NCBI GenBank assembly: GCA_000416005.1
Contig: KE356563.1
Location: forward strand, 810,512 to 818,517
Reading direction: 5' to 3'
Origin: Haloquadratum sp. J07HQX50
GTDB lineage: Archaea > Halobacteriota > Halobacteria > Halobacteriales > Haloferacaceae
Length of the DNA: 8,006 bases
Under the pieces are notes generated by a model. It had not been told where the DNA came from. It worked only from the letters and a program-made list of their open reading frames with translations, and ran no database searches. Positions 1 to 6,283 of the stretch are shown here, in pieces. Both the position numbers and the translations under genes were made by a program. The stretch's first letter is position 1. Each line of letters begins with the position of its first letter.

Positions 1-725
1 ATGGCCGCATACACAGAGATGATTTCACTGACGCCATCCAGGGTGCAAAGCTCGTGTGTCTGAGTGCAATTACGTGGAACTATGGGACTGTGCTTCCGGT
101 TGCGGAGTTATCAGCAGAAGCAGCGGACGCTGGGGCATTTGTTCTTGTTGATGCAGTCCAATGGCCAGGACATCTTCCATTGGATGTCAGTTCTTGGGAT
201 GCTCATGCAGTCGCGATGGCCAGTCACAAGTGGATGCTTGGTCTTTGGGGTGCTGGATTTCTCTATATTGATCGGGCAGCCTTGTCGCGCTTAGAGCCTG
301 CACAAATCGGGTATCGCAGCGTTGCTCAAACGTCTTCAGGCGGATATGAACTCCATTCAGGCGCACAGCAATTTGAAGTTGGAACGACGAGCACTGCACC
401 GTATGTAGCTCTCGATTCGGCTGTGACTCTGCTCGAGGATATCGGTCTGCCAGCGATTGAGTCGCACATACTGAGTCTCGCCGAATTATTGACCGATTCA
501 ATTGACGCTGAACGTATCTACAGCCCACAAGACCCAGAGACTGGCTTAGTTACTATCCAGGTTGAGAATCCAGATACGACAATTGAACGGTGTAAAGACG
601 AGTACAACTTAGTGCTCCGAACCTTGCCAGAGCCTTCCGATGCGATTAGAGCCTCGATACACGCATACAATACGAGAGAAGATGTTGAGATATTGGTTGA
701 GGCACTCGACCGTATGGCCAAGTGA
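1..725 (+). CDS. Class V aminotransferase (PLP-dependent), 5'-truncated by window edge
   Basis: This is the C-terminal part of a fold-type I PLP enzyme of the aminotransferase class V / cysteine desulfurase superfamily. The frame is open to the left edge, so the true start lies outside; the GTG at position 54 is internal, because the codons before it (reading ...DDFTDAIQGAKL) continue the domain. Visible landmarks: a conserved 'SAITWNYGTVLPV' segment; 'VLVDAVQ', whose Asp should contact the PLP ring nitrogen; 'ASHKWMLG', whose Lys (codon 228-230) is the expected Schiff-base lysine; and 'FEVGTTS' in the small-domain region. The end, 'SIHAYNTREDVEILVEAL', matches the usual C-terminal helix of the family. 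The stop is TGA at 723-725. Substrate cannot be deduced: cysteine desulfurase, epimerase-like and other transaminase activities are all possible. It is convergent with the regulator at 961-1626 and shows no obvious link to the carotenoid genes. The family is clear; the exact function is not. Confidence 0.88.
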   Translation, partial: GRIHRDDFTDAIQGAKLVCLSAITWNYGTVLPVAELSAEAADAGAFVLVDAVQWPGHLPLDVSSWDAHAVAMASHKWMLGLWGAGFLYIDRAALSRLEPAQIGYRSVAQTSSGGYELHSGAQQFEVGTTSTAPYVALDSAVTLLEDIGLPAIESHILSLAELLTDSIDAERIYSPQDPETGLVTIQVENPDTTIERCKDEYNLVLRTLPEPSDAIRASIHAYNTREDVEILVEALDRMAK

Positions 726-960
726 ACTCCCTCAGCCCACTCGCACCTGATAGTCGATTATTGAGCAGGGGGACTGAGTCGGCACCAGCTGAATACGCGT
801 GCACACCGGCGACAAATCGATTAGAAGCATCCGCTGAGAGTCGTTTTGATGAACAGAGATAGAAAGCAGCTTAAGTGGCTTGGGTCGTCCGGGAGTCGGG
901 GATTTCTAACATGAAGAGAATCGAATATCCTCAACCGATTTTACTTGACCTCAGATCAGT

Positions 961-1626
961 TCACGAAAGGATTTCAGAGAGGAGCTTGCGTTGCGCTACA
1001 GCAATGTGTTCGGTGAACGTTGATAAGCCAATATCCAACTCTCCAGCCACCATCGTCGCGTTTGCGTCTCTTGGATAACTGAAGTATCCCATGTTGTATG
1101 CTGTCCGTAGTACCTCTCTCTGTCTTTCGGTGAGTGCACCTCGATCGACCAACGTGCGGTCTTGCTTCTTTCCACCTTTCTTTGCATTAGCGTGCACTAA
1201 GTATCGGAGTTCGACTTGATCAGCGACCTCGTCAAGTCGTGACACAATGTCGCGTAGTTTTTCAACGTTTTCAAGATGCAATGTCAGATAAAGTGTTCCA
1301 GAATTGACTCGCACGTCCGCAACTGGAGAGCCGGCTGACTCCACTACATCACAGGCGCATCGAGTTGTTTCGTCTCGGTCGAATCGATACACCGTTTCGT
1401 TCCCAACATCAACGAGCGGCTCGATTGCAAATGACGACTGTGGGAGAGATGGTGTGGTCTCCTTGCCAGCACGAAACTCTTCGACGATATTCCCATCCGG
1501 GCCTGCCTGTGCCCAAGAGATATCTGAGATATCTCCGCAGCCGGATGTAGAGAGTGTTGCCACTGGACAGTTATCTGGGTCATGCACAGCTAACTCGGTT
1601 CGAACACCATCTACCATCATTCGCAT
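961..1626 (-). CDS. Bat-like HTH_10 transcriptional regulator without PAS/GAF domains
   Basis: A 221-residue DNA-binding regulator of the bacterio-opsin activator (Bat) type. Residues about 165-221 form the HTH_10 domain, with the diagnostic 'LTERQREVLRTAY', 'GYFSYPRDANA' and 'STFTEHIAVAQRKLL' segments. Residues about 1-150 resemble the domain that precedes this HTH in Bat proteins. Full-length Bat of Halobacterium also has PAS and GAF sensor domains; they are absent here. Four cysteines (C20 in 'DPDNCPVA', C30, C90, C92) all lie in the N-terminal half. Start: ATG at 1626, with in-frame ATGs at 1620 and 1617. A TATA-like box at 1640-1647 is about 24-27 bases from those two, which suits a leaderless transcript better, so the protein may begin at M3 or M4. 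The gene is divergent from brp across 355 bases, so brp is a natural candidate target (inference). The convergent spacer 726-960 on its 3' side contains nothing I recognise. Confidence 0.87.
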   Translation of the reverse strand: MRMMVDGVRTELAVHDPDNCPVATLSTSGCGDISDISWAQAGPDGNIVEEFRAGKETTPSLPQSSFAIEPLVDVGNETVYRFDRDETTRCACDVVESAGSPVADVRVNSGTLYLTLHLENVEKLRDIVSRLDEVADQVELRYLVHANAKKGGKKQDRTLVDRGALTERQREVLRTAYNMGYFSYPRDANATMVAGELDIGLSTFTEHIAVAQRKLLSEILS

Positions 1627-1981
1627 ATCGCGCTGGCAGAATAAAAATGCTTAATTTTCACCCAGACGGCTGTCTCCGACTTGCTCCTGAGAGTATTCTA
1701 CGGACCGATAGCGTGAGAGACACACCTCTGACACAGAAATCCTCGCTGCCGAACACCACAGCAGCACTGTCCTTGTCTCAGCCAGTCGCTGAACTCGCCT
1801 GATCTTAGCTAGCACTGAGTGAGAGTCACTACACAAACTCAAATGAAATCTCGACTGTTGGTTTCAACCTATTCGGTCTGCCCTGCCTGTAGATAGAAAC
1901 TCATGTGAGACTCTGTTCCCCTAAGAGAACCCGCATCATCAGGGTGTGTGAGTAACTACATTTTCGAACATAACCGCAAAC
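1627..1981. promoter_or_regulatory. Divergent control region between HTH_10 regulator and brp
   Basis: A 355-base gene-free stretch between two divergently transcribed genes, so it must contain both promoters. Short open frames here have no haloarchaeal protein character and overlap the regulator. Visible elements are the TATA-like tract at 1640-1647 and a small perfect palindrome at 1818-1830 (AGTGA-GAG-TCACT), about 150 bases before the brp start and about 190 before the regulator start. A weak inverted repeat, GTTC...GAAC, lies near 1915-1930. The palindrome is a possible operator, but its arms are short enough to arise by chance. I could not find a convincing match to the bop upstream activator sequence, and no strong TATA box stands out directly before brp. 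Confidence 0.4.
1640..1647 (-). promoter_or_regulatory. TATA-like box for the HTH_10 regulator
   Basis: On the minus strand this reads TTTTTATT, an AT tract in an otherwise mixed region. Its centre is about 18 bases upstream of the first ATG (1626), about 24 from the second (1620) and about 27 from the third (1617). Archaeal TATA boxes usually lie about 26 bases before the transcription start, and haloarchaeal messages are often leaderless, so the box favours translation from 1620 or 1617. This is position-based inference only. Confidence 0.4.
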
Positions 1982-3034
1982 ATGAGTACAGCACATGCGC
2001 GCAACTTATTTGATATTACCACAGTTGCACTCACGACCTCCCGAGCAAGCATCGTGGGACTCATCATTATCTTCTTGGGAATACGGCTATTGAATATCTC
2101 AATTCCACTGGAAACACAAGCGGCGATATATCTCGTTGGAATGGTTGCACTCAATCTCCCGCACGGTGGGTATGAACACTTCATGAATCTTCGTCGCCGT
2201 GCCATGAAATTTCGTGGGAAGTATATACTTGGTTATCTTCTCATGGCTGGTGGCTTCATCGGCCTATTTTTACTCGCCCCAATAGTTGGTCTAGCTCTCT
2301 CCATCGGCATTGCTGTTGCGAAGGGCGGTGGTGGTGATATATACGTGCTGAAATCGACAACTGGCGCAGAGCACATCAAATCCACGATACAGATGTATCT
2401 GGCTGTTGGAGCCCGAGGAGGTGCTGTCATGGCCGTCCCAATAGTTGCTTTCCCAGAGAGCTTTCACCGCTTTTCTGAGTTGATGGTGAGCATGATTCAT
2501 CCCGAAGGGATTGGTGCCATTGGGTCGTATTTCAGCATCACCGGACCGCTCATCGGTATCGGATATGGACTGGTCTTCATCGGACATGTGTGGCTCGGCT
2601 TTCGTAATCGCGAGGGGACTGGCTCGTGGGAGATCGATGTGGCAGAGACAATATTACTGGTCGTGTACTTCGCCATTGTCCCGGTCGTCATCGCAGTCGG
2701 GTTGTATTTTCCGCTGTGGTATTCAGCCCGTCAAATTGCTCGTGAATTATCAGTCGACAAATCACCCACCACTCAAACGGACATACTTGATTGTCCAGAG
2801 ACAGACCCCACCTCTGTCGCGCTGCGTGCATGGTTCGTGTTAATCGCTGGGGCACTCGCCACGGCATCTGTCGTTGTTGTATTCTGGTTTGCCATTCCGA
2901 ATCCGCTTCCGAGTGGGTCAGTGCAACTTAGCGGAGTCGCGTTCTGGAGTGTGTTTATCAGCGTGATTGCACTTCCGCATGTGGCGATCGGTGGTATACT
3001 AGACAGACAGCGTGGGATCTGGTATGTCCCTTGA
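1982..3034 (+). CDS. brp: Brp/Blh-family membrane protein (beta-carotene 15,15'-dioxygenase family), probable degenerate metal site
   Basis: A 350-residue integral membrane protein with about seven to eight hydrophobic segments (roughly residues 22-40, 46-60, 82-113, 143-158, 186-203, 222-243, 283-304, 318-338). Brp/Blh enzymes split beta-carotene into two retinals for rhodopsins. Family marks seen: 'LNLPHGGYEH' (58-67, usual PHGAxDH), a G-rich 'GGGGDIY' block (115-121), 'RGGAVMAVPIVAFPE' (145-159), 'DVAETILLVVYF' (219-230), 'YFPLWYSARQIAREL' (242-256) and 'ALPHVAIGGILD' (330-341). Three positions where family members normally carry iron-binding histidines are altered: K114 (usual AHWG), Y247 and Q251 (usual WHxxRH). 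H61 is kept. The frame is intact and the hydrophobic pattern is preserved, so this does not look like simple decay. Start: first ATG; no Shine-Dalgarno is seen, consistent with a leaderless message. It is divergent from a Bat-like regulator and on the same locus as crtI. Family membership is secure; enzymatic activity is doubtful. Confidence 0.85.
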   Translation: MSTAHARNLFDITTVALTTSRASIVGLIIIFLGIRLLNISIPLETQAAIYLVGMVALNLPHGGYEHFMNLRRRAMKFRGKYILGYLLMAGGFIGLFLLAPIVGLALSIGIAVAKGGGGDIYVLKSTTGAEHIKSTIQMYLAVGARGGAVMAVPIVAFPESFHRFSELMVSMIHPEGIGAIGSYFSITGPLIGIGYGLVFIGHVWLGFRNREGTGSWEIDVAETILLVVYFAIVPVVIAVGLYFPLWYSARQIARELSVDKSPTTQTDILDCPETDPTSVALRAWFVLIAGALATASVVVVFWFAIPNPLPSGSVQLSGVAFWSVFISVIALPHVAIGGILDRQRGIWYVP

Positions 3035-3112
3035 TGTAATCTATCAATCTATCTTCGTGATGTCCTCAGGGAGCACTATCTCATCTGATGAACATACCTA
3101 TTCCTTCTGAGG

Positions 3113-3127
3113 TGCTGTTGAACAGCA
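3113..3127. repeat. Perfect 15-base palindrome downstream of brp
   Basis: TGCTGTT-G-AACAGCA: seven-base arms around one central base, 79 bases after the brp stop and just before the recognisable tnpB remnant. It could be a fragment of a transposon end, an operator-like site, or part of decayed tnpB sequence. The loop is too short for a good RNA hairpin and no T-run follows it, so a terminator role is unlikely. Confidence 0.45.
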
Positions 3128-3141
3128 AGCACACCTTTCAG

Positions 3142-3681
3142 GAACATCCGCTTTGATTCGTGAGTCGGGCTGGAAAGTTCGACTACGACTCCTCGCGTGG
3201 TACGAAATCTGTTGGAGCGTTCCGCAACCTGGTTGTAGGGCTCACTTCTGGATACCACTTCAACTCACTCCAGACCAGCAAGGATTGTAGGATGACATAC
3301 TCGATGACGAATCGAGTCCCGCGAACTTCGCTTGCAGAAACACCGAAAAACGTGGACGCTCCATGTCACCATCGAATACGAAATCGAGGACACGTCTGAA
3401 TTACCCGACAACCCGAGTCGGGTTGGATTTGATATTGAGGATTCGATGTTAGTCACGGGCTGTGCCTCCCGGTATGACACCCCTGCCAAACCTCTATGAC
3501 TCAACGGAAAGGAAGCCAAGCGACTCCGCAGGGAGACGACATTTATTTTATTGCACATAATATAGATATAAATATAACCTGCCAGTGAAACAGATGGGCG
3601 ATGACGCGGGACAGGTGTGGTCGCGATACCACACGACTCAGTGTGAGCAGAGCGTCCCAGCGTCAATGACACTCACACTGT
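3142..3681 (+). pseudogene. tnpB: Decayed tnpB (IS200/IS605, IS1341-type) remnant
   Basis: Readable in pieces across all three plus frames. Frame of 3142: 'EHPL', a stop (TGA 3154), then 'FVSRAGKFDYD', matching the family's HPVRxTNRAAKFDY region. Shift to the frame of 3198: 'EICWSVPQPGCRAHFWIPL', then 'LTPDQQGL' and a stop (TAG 3288). Shift to the frame of 3332: 'LQKHRKTWTLHVTIEYEIED', 'RVGFDIEDSMLVTGCA', 'DTPAKPL', a stop (TGA 3497), then 'LNGKEAKRLRRET'. Homology ends near 3543. A probable C-terminal scrap, 'EQSVPASMTLTL', lies near 3644-3681. Most of the RuvC nuclease core and the zinc finger are missing, as are roughly the first 80 residues. Intact haloarchaeal TnpB proteins run to about 400 residues. 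With two frameshifts, three stops and an internal deletion it cannot make a functional RNA-guided nuclease. Identification rests on remembered family sequence; the middle section is the most convincing, the C-terminal scrap the weakest. Confidence 0.75.
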
Positions 3682-3734
3682 GTTGAGAGTCGTGAACCTA
3701 CTACTCACTGACATTCTCTTTATGTAGAGGGCCA

Positions 3735-3761
3735 CTCCGTCCACGACGGAGAGGATGTCAC
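3735..3761 (+). repeat. Right-end hairpin of the IS200/IS605-type remnant
   Basis: A perfect seven-base-pair stem, CTCCGTC-CAC-GACGGAG (3735-3751), is followed by AGGATGTCAC. A subterminal hairpin followed by GGAG...TGTCA is the familiar right-end layout of IS200/IS605-family elements, where TnpA binds and where the TnpB guide RNA is encoded. A similar arrangement appears on the minus strand at 7875-7903. With tnpB dead, any RNA made here would be an orphan. Confidence 0.5.
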
Positions 3762-3792
3762 ACGACGGCTATGGCTACGGCCACAGTCACGG

Positions 3793-3853
3793 CCAAATAA
3801 ACCCGGCCTCACCGCCTGAATGTGGCGGTTCTTACATTTCCCGTCGCCCGGGT
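3793..3853 (-). terminator. Hairpin structure, likely crtI terminator
   Basis: On the minus strand, directly after the crtI TGA, the sequence folds as a six-base-pair hairpin ACCGCC/GGCGGT (3811-3829) nested inside an outer six-base-pair pairing of 3801-3806 with 3848-3853 (ACCCGG/CCGGGT). It is followed by TTTATTT (ending near 3794). A GC-rich stem followed by a T-rich tract at the end of a gene suits an archaeal termination site. The outer stem just touches the stop codon. The role is inferred from position. Confidence 0.45.
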
Positions 3854-5388
3854 CAGTTACGCGCCTTCATTGGGTTGAGCCGACTAAATCTTGATGAGCG
3901 GTCCGAATCCACGTCATTTCTGATCGCCTGCGTTACATGCTCTGCACTAATAAGGCACATAGGCATACCAATTCCTGGGTTGGTGAATGATCCAACATAG
4001 TACAGACCTGGAACTGCCGTTGATCGGTGATCCGGTCTAAATGGCCCTGTCTGTCGAAGTGTGTGTGCGAGCCCCAGTGCTGTACCATCAGGGTATCCCA
4101 TCGCTGCAAACTCGCTGATGCATGCTTCTTCTTGGAAAACGATTCGGCCACGTAAGTCGACACCAGTGTATGCTGCGATATCATCAAATACTCTCGATCG
4201 GAACTGCTGACGCTGAGCCTCATTATCGGGAAGCCCTGGTGCGATAGGAACAAGAATAACAAGAGTTGAATGGCCGTCTGGGGCGACAGTGTCGTCAGTT
4301 GCTGTTGGGACGTTAAGATAATACGATGGATTCTCTGGCCATCGCTTCTCATCGAATATTGAATTAAAATGTGGTTCCCAGTCTGTCGGTAACACGAGTG
4401 AATGATGATCTAGTGTTTCTATTTCACCCTCGACACCAAGATACAGTAAAAATGCAGAGGGGGCATATGTACGATTCTCCCAGTACGATTCGCGATGATC
4501 TCGAACGCCCGTGGCCAGTAATTCACGCTCAGTATATGCCGGTGGGGCGGCACTTACACCACGATCAAATTGGGGTGTTCCTTTCTCTGTTTCAAATTGA
4601 ATCCCGTTTGACACTGTCTGAATCGATTGAACACCTGTTGCTGTACGGATAGTGACTCCCTGATTATGAGCCAAACGCACCAGTCCATCTACGACACTCG
4701 CAATACCACCCTCTGGATAGTAGACGCCCATATTGTAATCGACGTGACTCATGAGCGAGTACAGCGCAGGCGTGTTGTATGGTGACCCACCAAGGAAAAC
4801 GAGTGTATACTGTAAGAGCTGCTGTAGTTTCGTCGACTCGAAATACCCAGAGACGTGTTCGTCCATTGATCCAAGCAATGTCACTCCGCGGGCTGTCTTC
4901 AACAGACTGGGGTCAATCCAATTACGAAGGCGTGGACGGTGTTCGTAAACGAACTCTTCCATGCCGATATGATACGCTTCCTTGGCCTCCTCAAGATATG
5001 TCTCAAGCTTCTCGCCGGCACCCGCCTCATATGATTCAAACAACGCTCGCTGCCCTGCTCGGTCTGCAGGGACAACGGCAGTATCGCCATCTTTCCAAAA
5101 GACCTGATAATTCGGATCCAACTGTCTGAGTGAATAATACTGCTCAGGCGCTTCATCAAAGTGGGCGAAAAACCGCTCAAAGACATCAGGCATTAGATAC
5201 CACGAGGGGCCAGCGTCGAACTGGAATCCATCTTGCGAGATCTGGGTTGCGACACCGCCCAGTTGCTCTTGTTGTTCATACAGCGTCACGTCAGCACCAG
5301 CGTTAGCAAGCAGTGACGCGGTAGCGAGTCCACTGATTCCACCACCAATAATACCGATTGATTCAGTCTCAAGTGTCGTGGCTGTCAT
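3853..5388 (-). CDS. crtI: Phytoene desaturase / CrtI-family carotenoid oxidoreductase
   Basis: A 511-residue FAD-dependent desaturase of the CrtI family, which dehydrogenates phytoene towards lycopene, the precursor of beta-carotene, retinal and bacterioruberin. Seen in the sequence: an N-terminal Rossmann motif 'GIIGGGISGLATA' (GxGxxG at 15-20), the acidic 'LYEQQEQLGG' that follows, 'FDAGPSWYLMPDVFERFF', 'QYTLVFLGGSPYNTPALYSLMSHVDYNMGVYYPEGG', 'YAPSAFLLYLGVEG', 'GTALGLAHTLRQT', and the C-terminal FAD motif 'PGLYYVGSFTNPGIGMP' (about 460-476). All are typical of haloarchaeal CrtI. Start: the frame stays open to 5589, but those 67 extra codons lack family character and overlap the divergent Hsp31-like gene, whereas ATG at 5388 begins a normal leader to the Rossmann fold. 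Oddities: 'LGGVAT' in place of the usual LGGRA, and a segment 'EFAAMGYPDGTALG' that is shorter than usual. It may be one of several CrtI paralogues. The 181-base spacer at 5389-5569 must hold its promoter; I see no strong TATA box there. Confidence 0.9.
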   Translation of the reverse strand: MTATTLETESIGIIGGGISGLATASLLANAGADVTLYEQQEQLGGVATQISQDGFQFDAGPSWYLMPDVFERFFAHFDEAPEQYYSLRQLDPNYQVFWKDGDTAVVPADRAGQRALFESYEAGAGEKLETYLEEAKEAYHIGMEEFVYEHRPRLRNWIDPSLLKTARGVTLLGSMDEHVSGYFESTKLQQLLQYTLVFLGGSPYNTPALYSLMSHVDYNMGVYYPEGGIASVVDGLVRLAHNQGVTIRTATGVQSIQTVSNGIQFETEKGTPQFDRGVSAAPPAYTERELLATGVRDHRESYWENRTYAPSAFLLYLGVEGEIETLDHHSLVLPTDWEPHFNSIFDEKRWPENPSYYLNVPTATDDTVAPDGHSTLVILVPIAPGLPDNEAQRQQFRSRVFDDIAAYTGVDLRGRIVFQEEACISEFAAMGYPDGTALGLAHTLRQTGPFRPDHRSTAVPGLYYVGSFTNPGIGMPMCLISAEHVTQAIRNDVDSDRSSRFSRLNPMKARN

Positions 5389-5569
5389 TTTTGCGATTCC
5401 GATATGTGAGATAATGTGATATGGGATAGTTTCCGTATACAGTCCACAATCATGTGCATTAGATAATATGTCAAAACAACGGGTAACGGAATCGCCGTGA
5501 TACTGCGGGCATTCAGACAGGAAGTAAAAAACCGAAGTTGGTATGTGGCATGCAGGATGAGTAGAGACT

Positions 5570-6250
5570 GTGAAAGAAGCACTATTCATTGTCAGTCAGG
5601 AAGGATACTGGGGGGAGGAGTGTATCGAACCATTGAGAATCCTCACAGACGTAGGCCTCAACATCACCGTTGCGACTCCTACTGGTGGACCGCCCGTCAT
5701 TGACGACCGTTCGATTGATCCCTCAGAAGTCGGACAATCTTTAGCAGATCGTGTGTGTGAAATTCATGAGTCGGACGAGCGGCTCCAAAATCCGACTTCC
5801 CTTGCGCAAATTGACGCTGCTGACTATGATGTGGTTGTGTACCCGGGTGGACACGGCACAGAGTATGATATTACCCATGATAGACATGCACGCAAGATCC
5901 TCCGTGAGACGGTCAGCGGCGATCATGGAAAAGCAATGATTCTGTGTCATGCGGTCGGGATTCTCGGATTCACGCGTGACGCCACTGGTGACTTCCTCGT
6001 GAGTGGTCGATCGGTAACTGGCTTTCCGAATGCATGGGAAGAAGGAATTGTCGACGAAGATGACCGCATGCCAGATGGGAGAAAACTCCCATACTGGGTT
6101 GAAGATGAGGTGCGCGCCGCTGGCGCCGACTGGGATGCTGAACTTGACCAGGAAACGAGTGTCCGTATAGACGGGGACCTCATAACTGGTCGTGGTCCTG
6201 CCTCAAGTGGTGCAGCCGCAAAAACACTCGTTGACTCAGTTAAGATATAG
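5570..6250 (+). CDS. DJ-1/PfpI superfamily protein, Hsp31-like glutamine amidotransferase fold
   Basis: A 226-residue cytoplasmic protein (no signal or membrane segment) of the class I glutamine amidotransferase-like fold, closest in pattern to the Hsp31/GATase1 branch. That family acts as chaperone, deglycase/glyoxalase or peptidase-like protein under stress. Key residues: the nucleophile elbow 'ILCHAVGIL' with C126 followed by H127; an acidic partner at E16/E17 in 'YWGEECIEPL'; the oxyanion-type loop 'VYPGGHGTEYD' (90-100); and the family's late motif 'LITGRGPASSGAAAKTL' (204-220). The stretch 'GFPNAWEEG...LPYWVEDEVRAAGADW' is also typical of Hsp31-like members. Start is GTG at 5570; the nearby ATG at 5557 is out of frame. 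It is divergent from crtI and followed after only 33 bases by the HtrA gene in the same direction, so co-transcription is likely. The catalytic set is complete, so activity is plausible, but the substrate is unknown. Confidence 0.88.
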   Translation: MKEALFIVSQEGYWGEECIEPLRILTDVGLNITVATPTGGPPVIDDRSIDPSEVGQSLADRVCEIHESDERLQNPTSLAQIDAADYDVVVYPGGHGTEYDITHDRHARKILRETVSGDHGKAMILCHAVGILGFTRDATGDFLVSGRSVTGFPNAWEEGIVDEDDRMPDGRKLPYWVEDEVRAAGADWDAELDQETSVRIDGDLITGRGPASSGAAAKTLVDSVKI

Positions 6251-6283
6251 CGCGACACACTGAAATCAGGCCTCAGATAGCTC

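Larger units (their letters stand above)
3142..3766 (+). mobile_element. Remnant of an IS200/IS605-superfamily (tnpB-only) element
   Basis: The span joins the tnpB remnant to a hairpin plus GGATGTCA sequence that resembles the subterminal right end of IS200/IS605 elements. The left end is not recognisable and may be lost in the 107 bases after brp. At 3541-3580 a very AT-rich patch sits where the catalytic half of tnpB should be, marking the deletion or a secondary insertion. No tnpA (Y1 transposase) is visible. The element separates brp from crtI, so the two genes may once have been closer. Confidence 0.6.

Noticed and set aside
54..56. GTG as start of the aminotransferase
   Set aside because: The frame is open upstream to the window edge and already encodes family-like sequence, so the gene is truncated, not started, here.
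1554..1802. 82-codon open frame on the plus strand in the regulator-brp spacer
   Set aside because: It overlaps the regulator start antisense, has no recognisable motif and looks like chance in a promoter region.
3265..3672. 135-codon minus-strand open frame in the tnpB debris
   Set aside because: It runs antisense to the readable tnpB fragments and includes the low-complexity AT patch (a run of Tyr/Ile codons).
3755..4000. 81-codon Gly/His-rich open frame on the plus strand
   Set aside because: Its second half is antisense to crtI and its first half reads through the transposon right end and terminator structure; there is no sign of a real gene.
5389..5569. Strong TATA boxes for the crtI and Hsp31-like divergent promoters
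   Set aside because: Only weak AT-rich strings are present and none has convincing sequence and spacing, so no promoter is called although both must lie here.
5389..5589. N-terminal extension of crtI by 67 codons (start at 5589)
   Set aside because: The extra residues lack family similarity and would overlap the divergent Hsp31-like gene start at 5570. ATG at 5388 gives a normal CrtI N-terminus.
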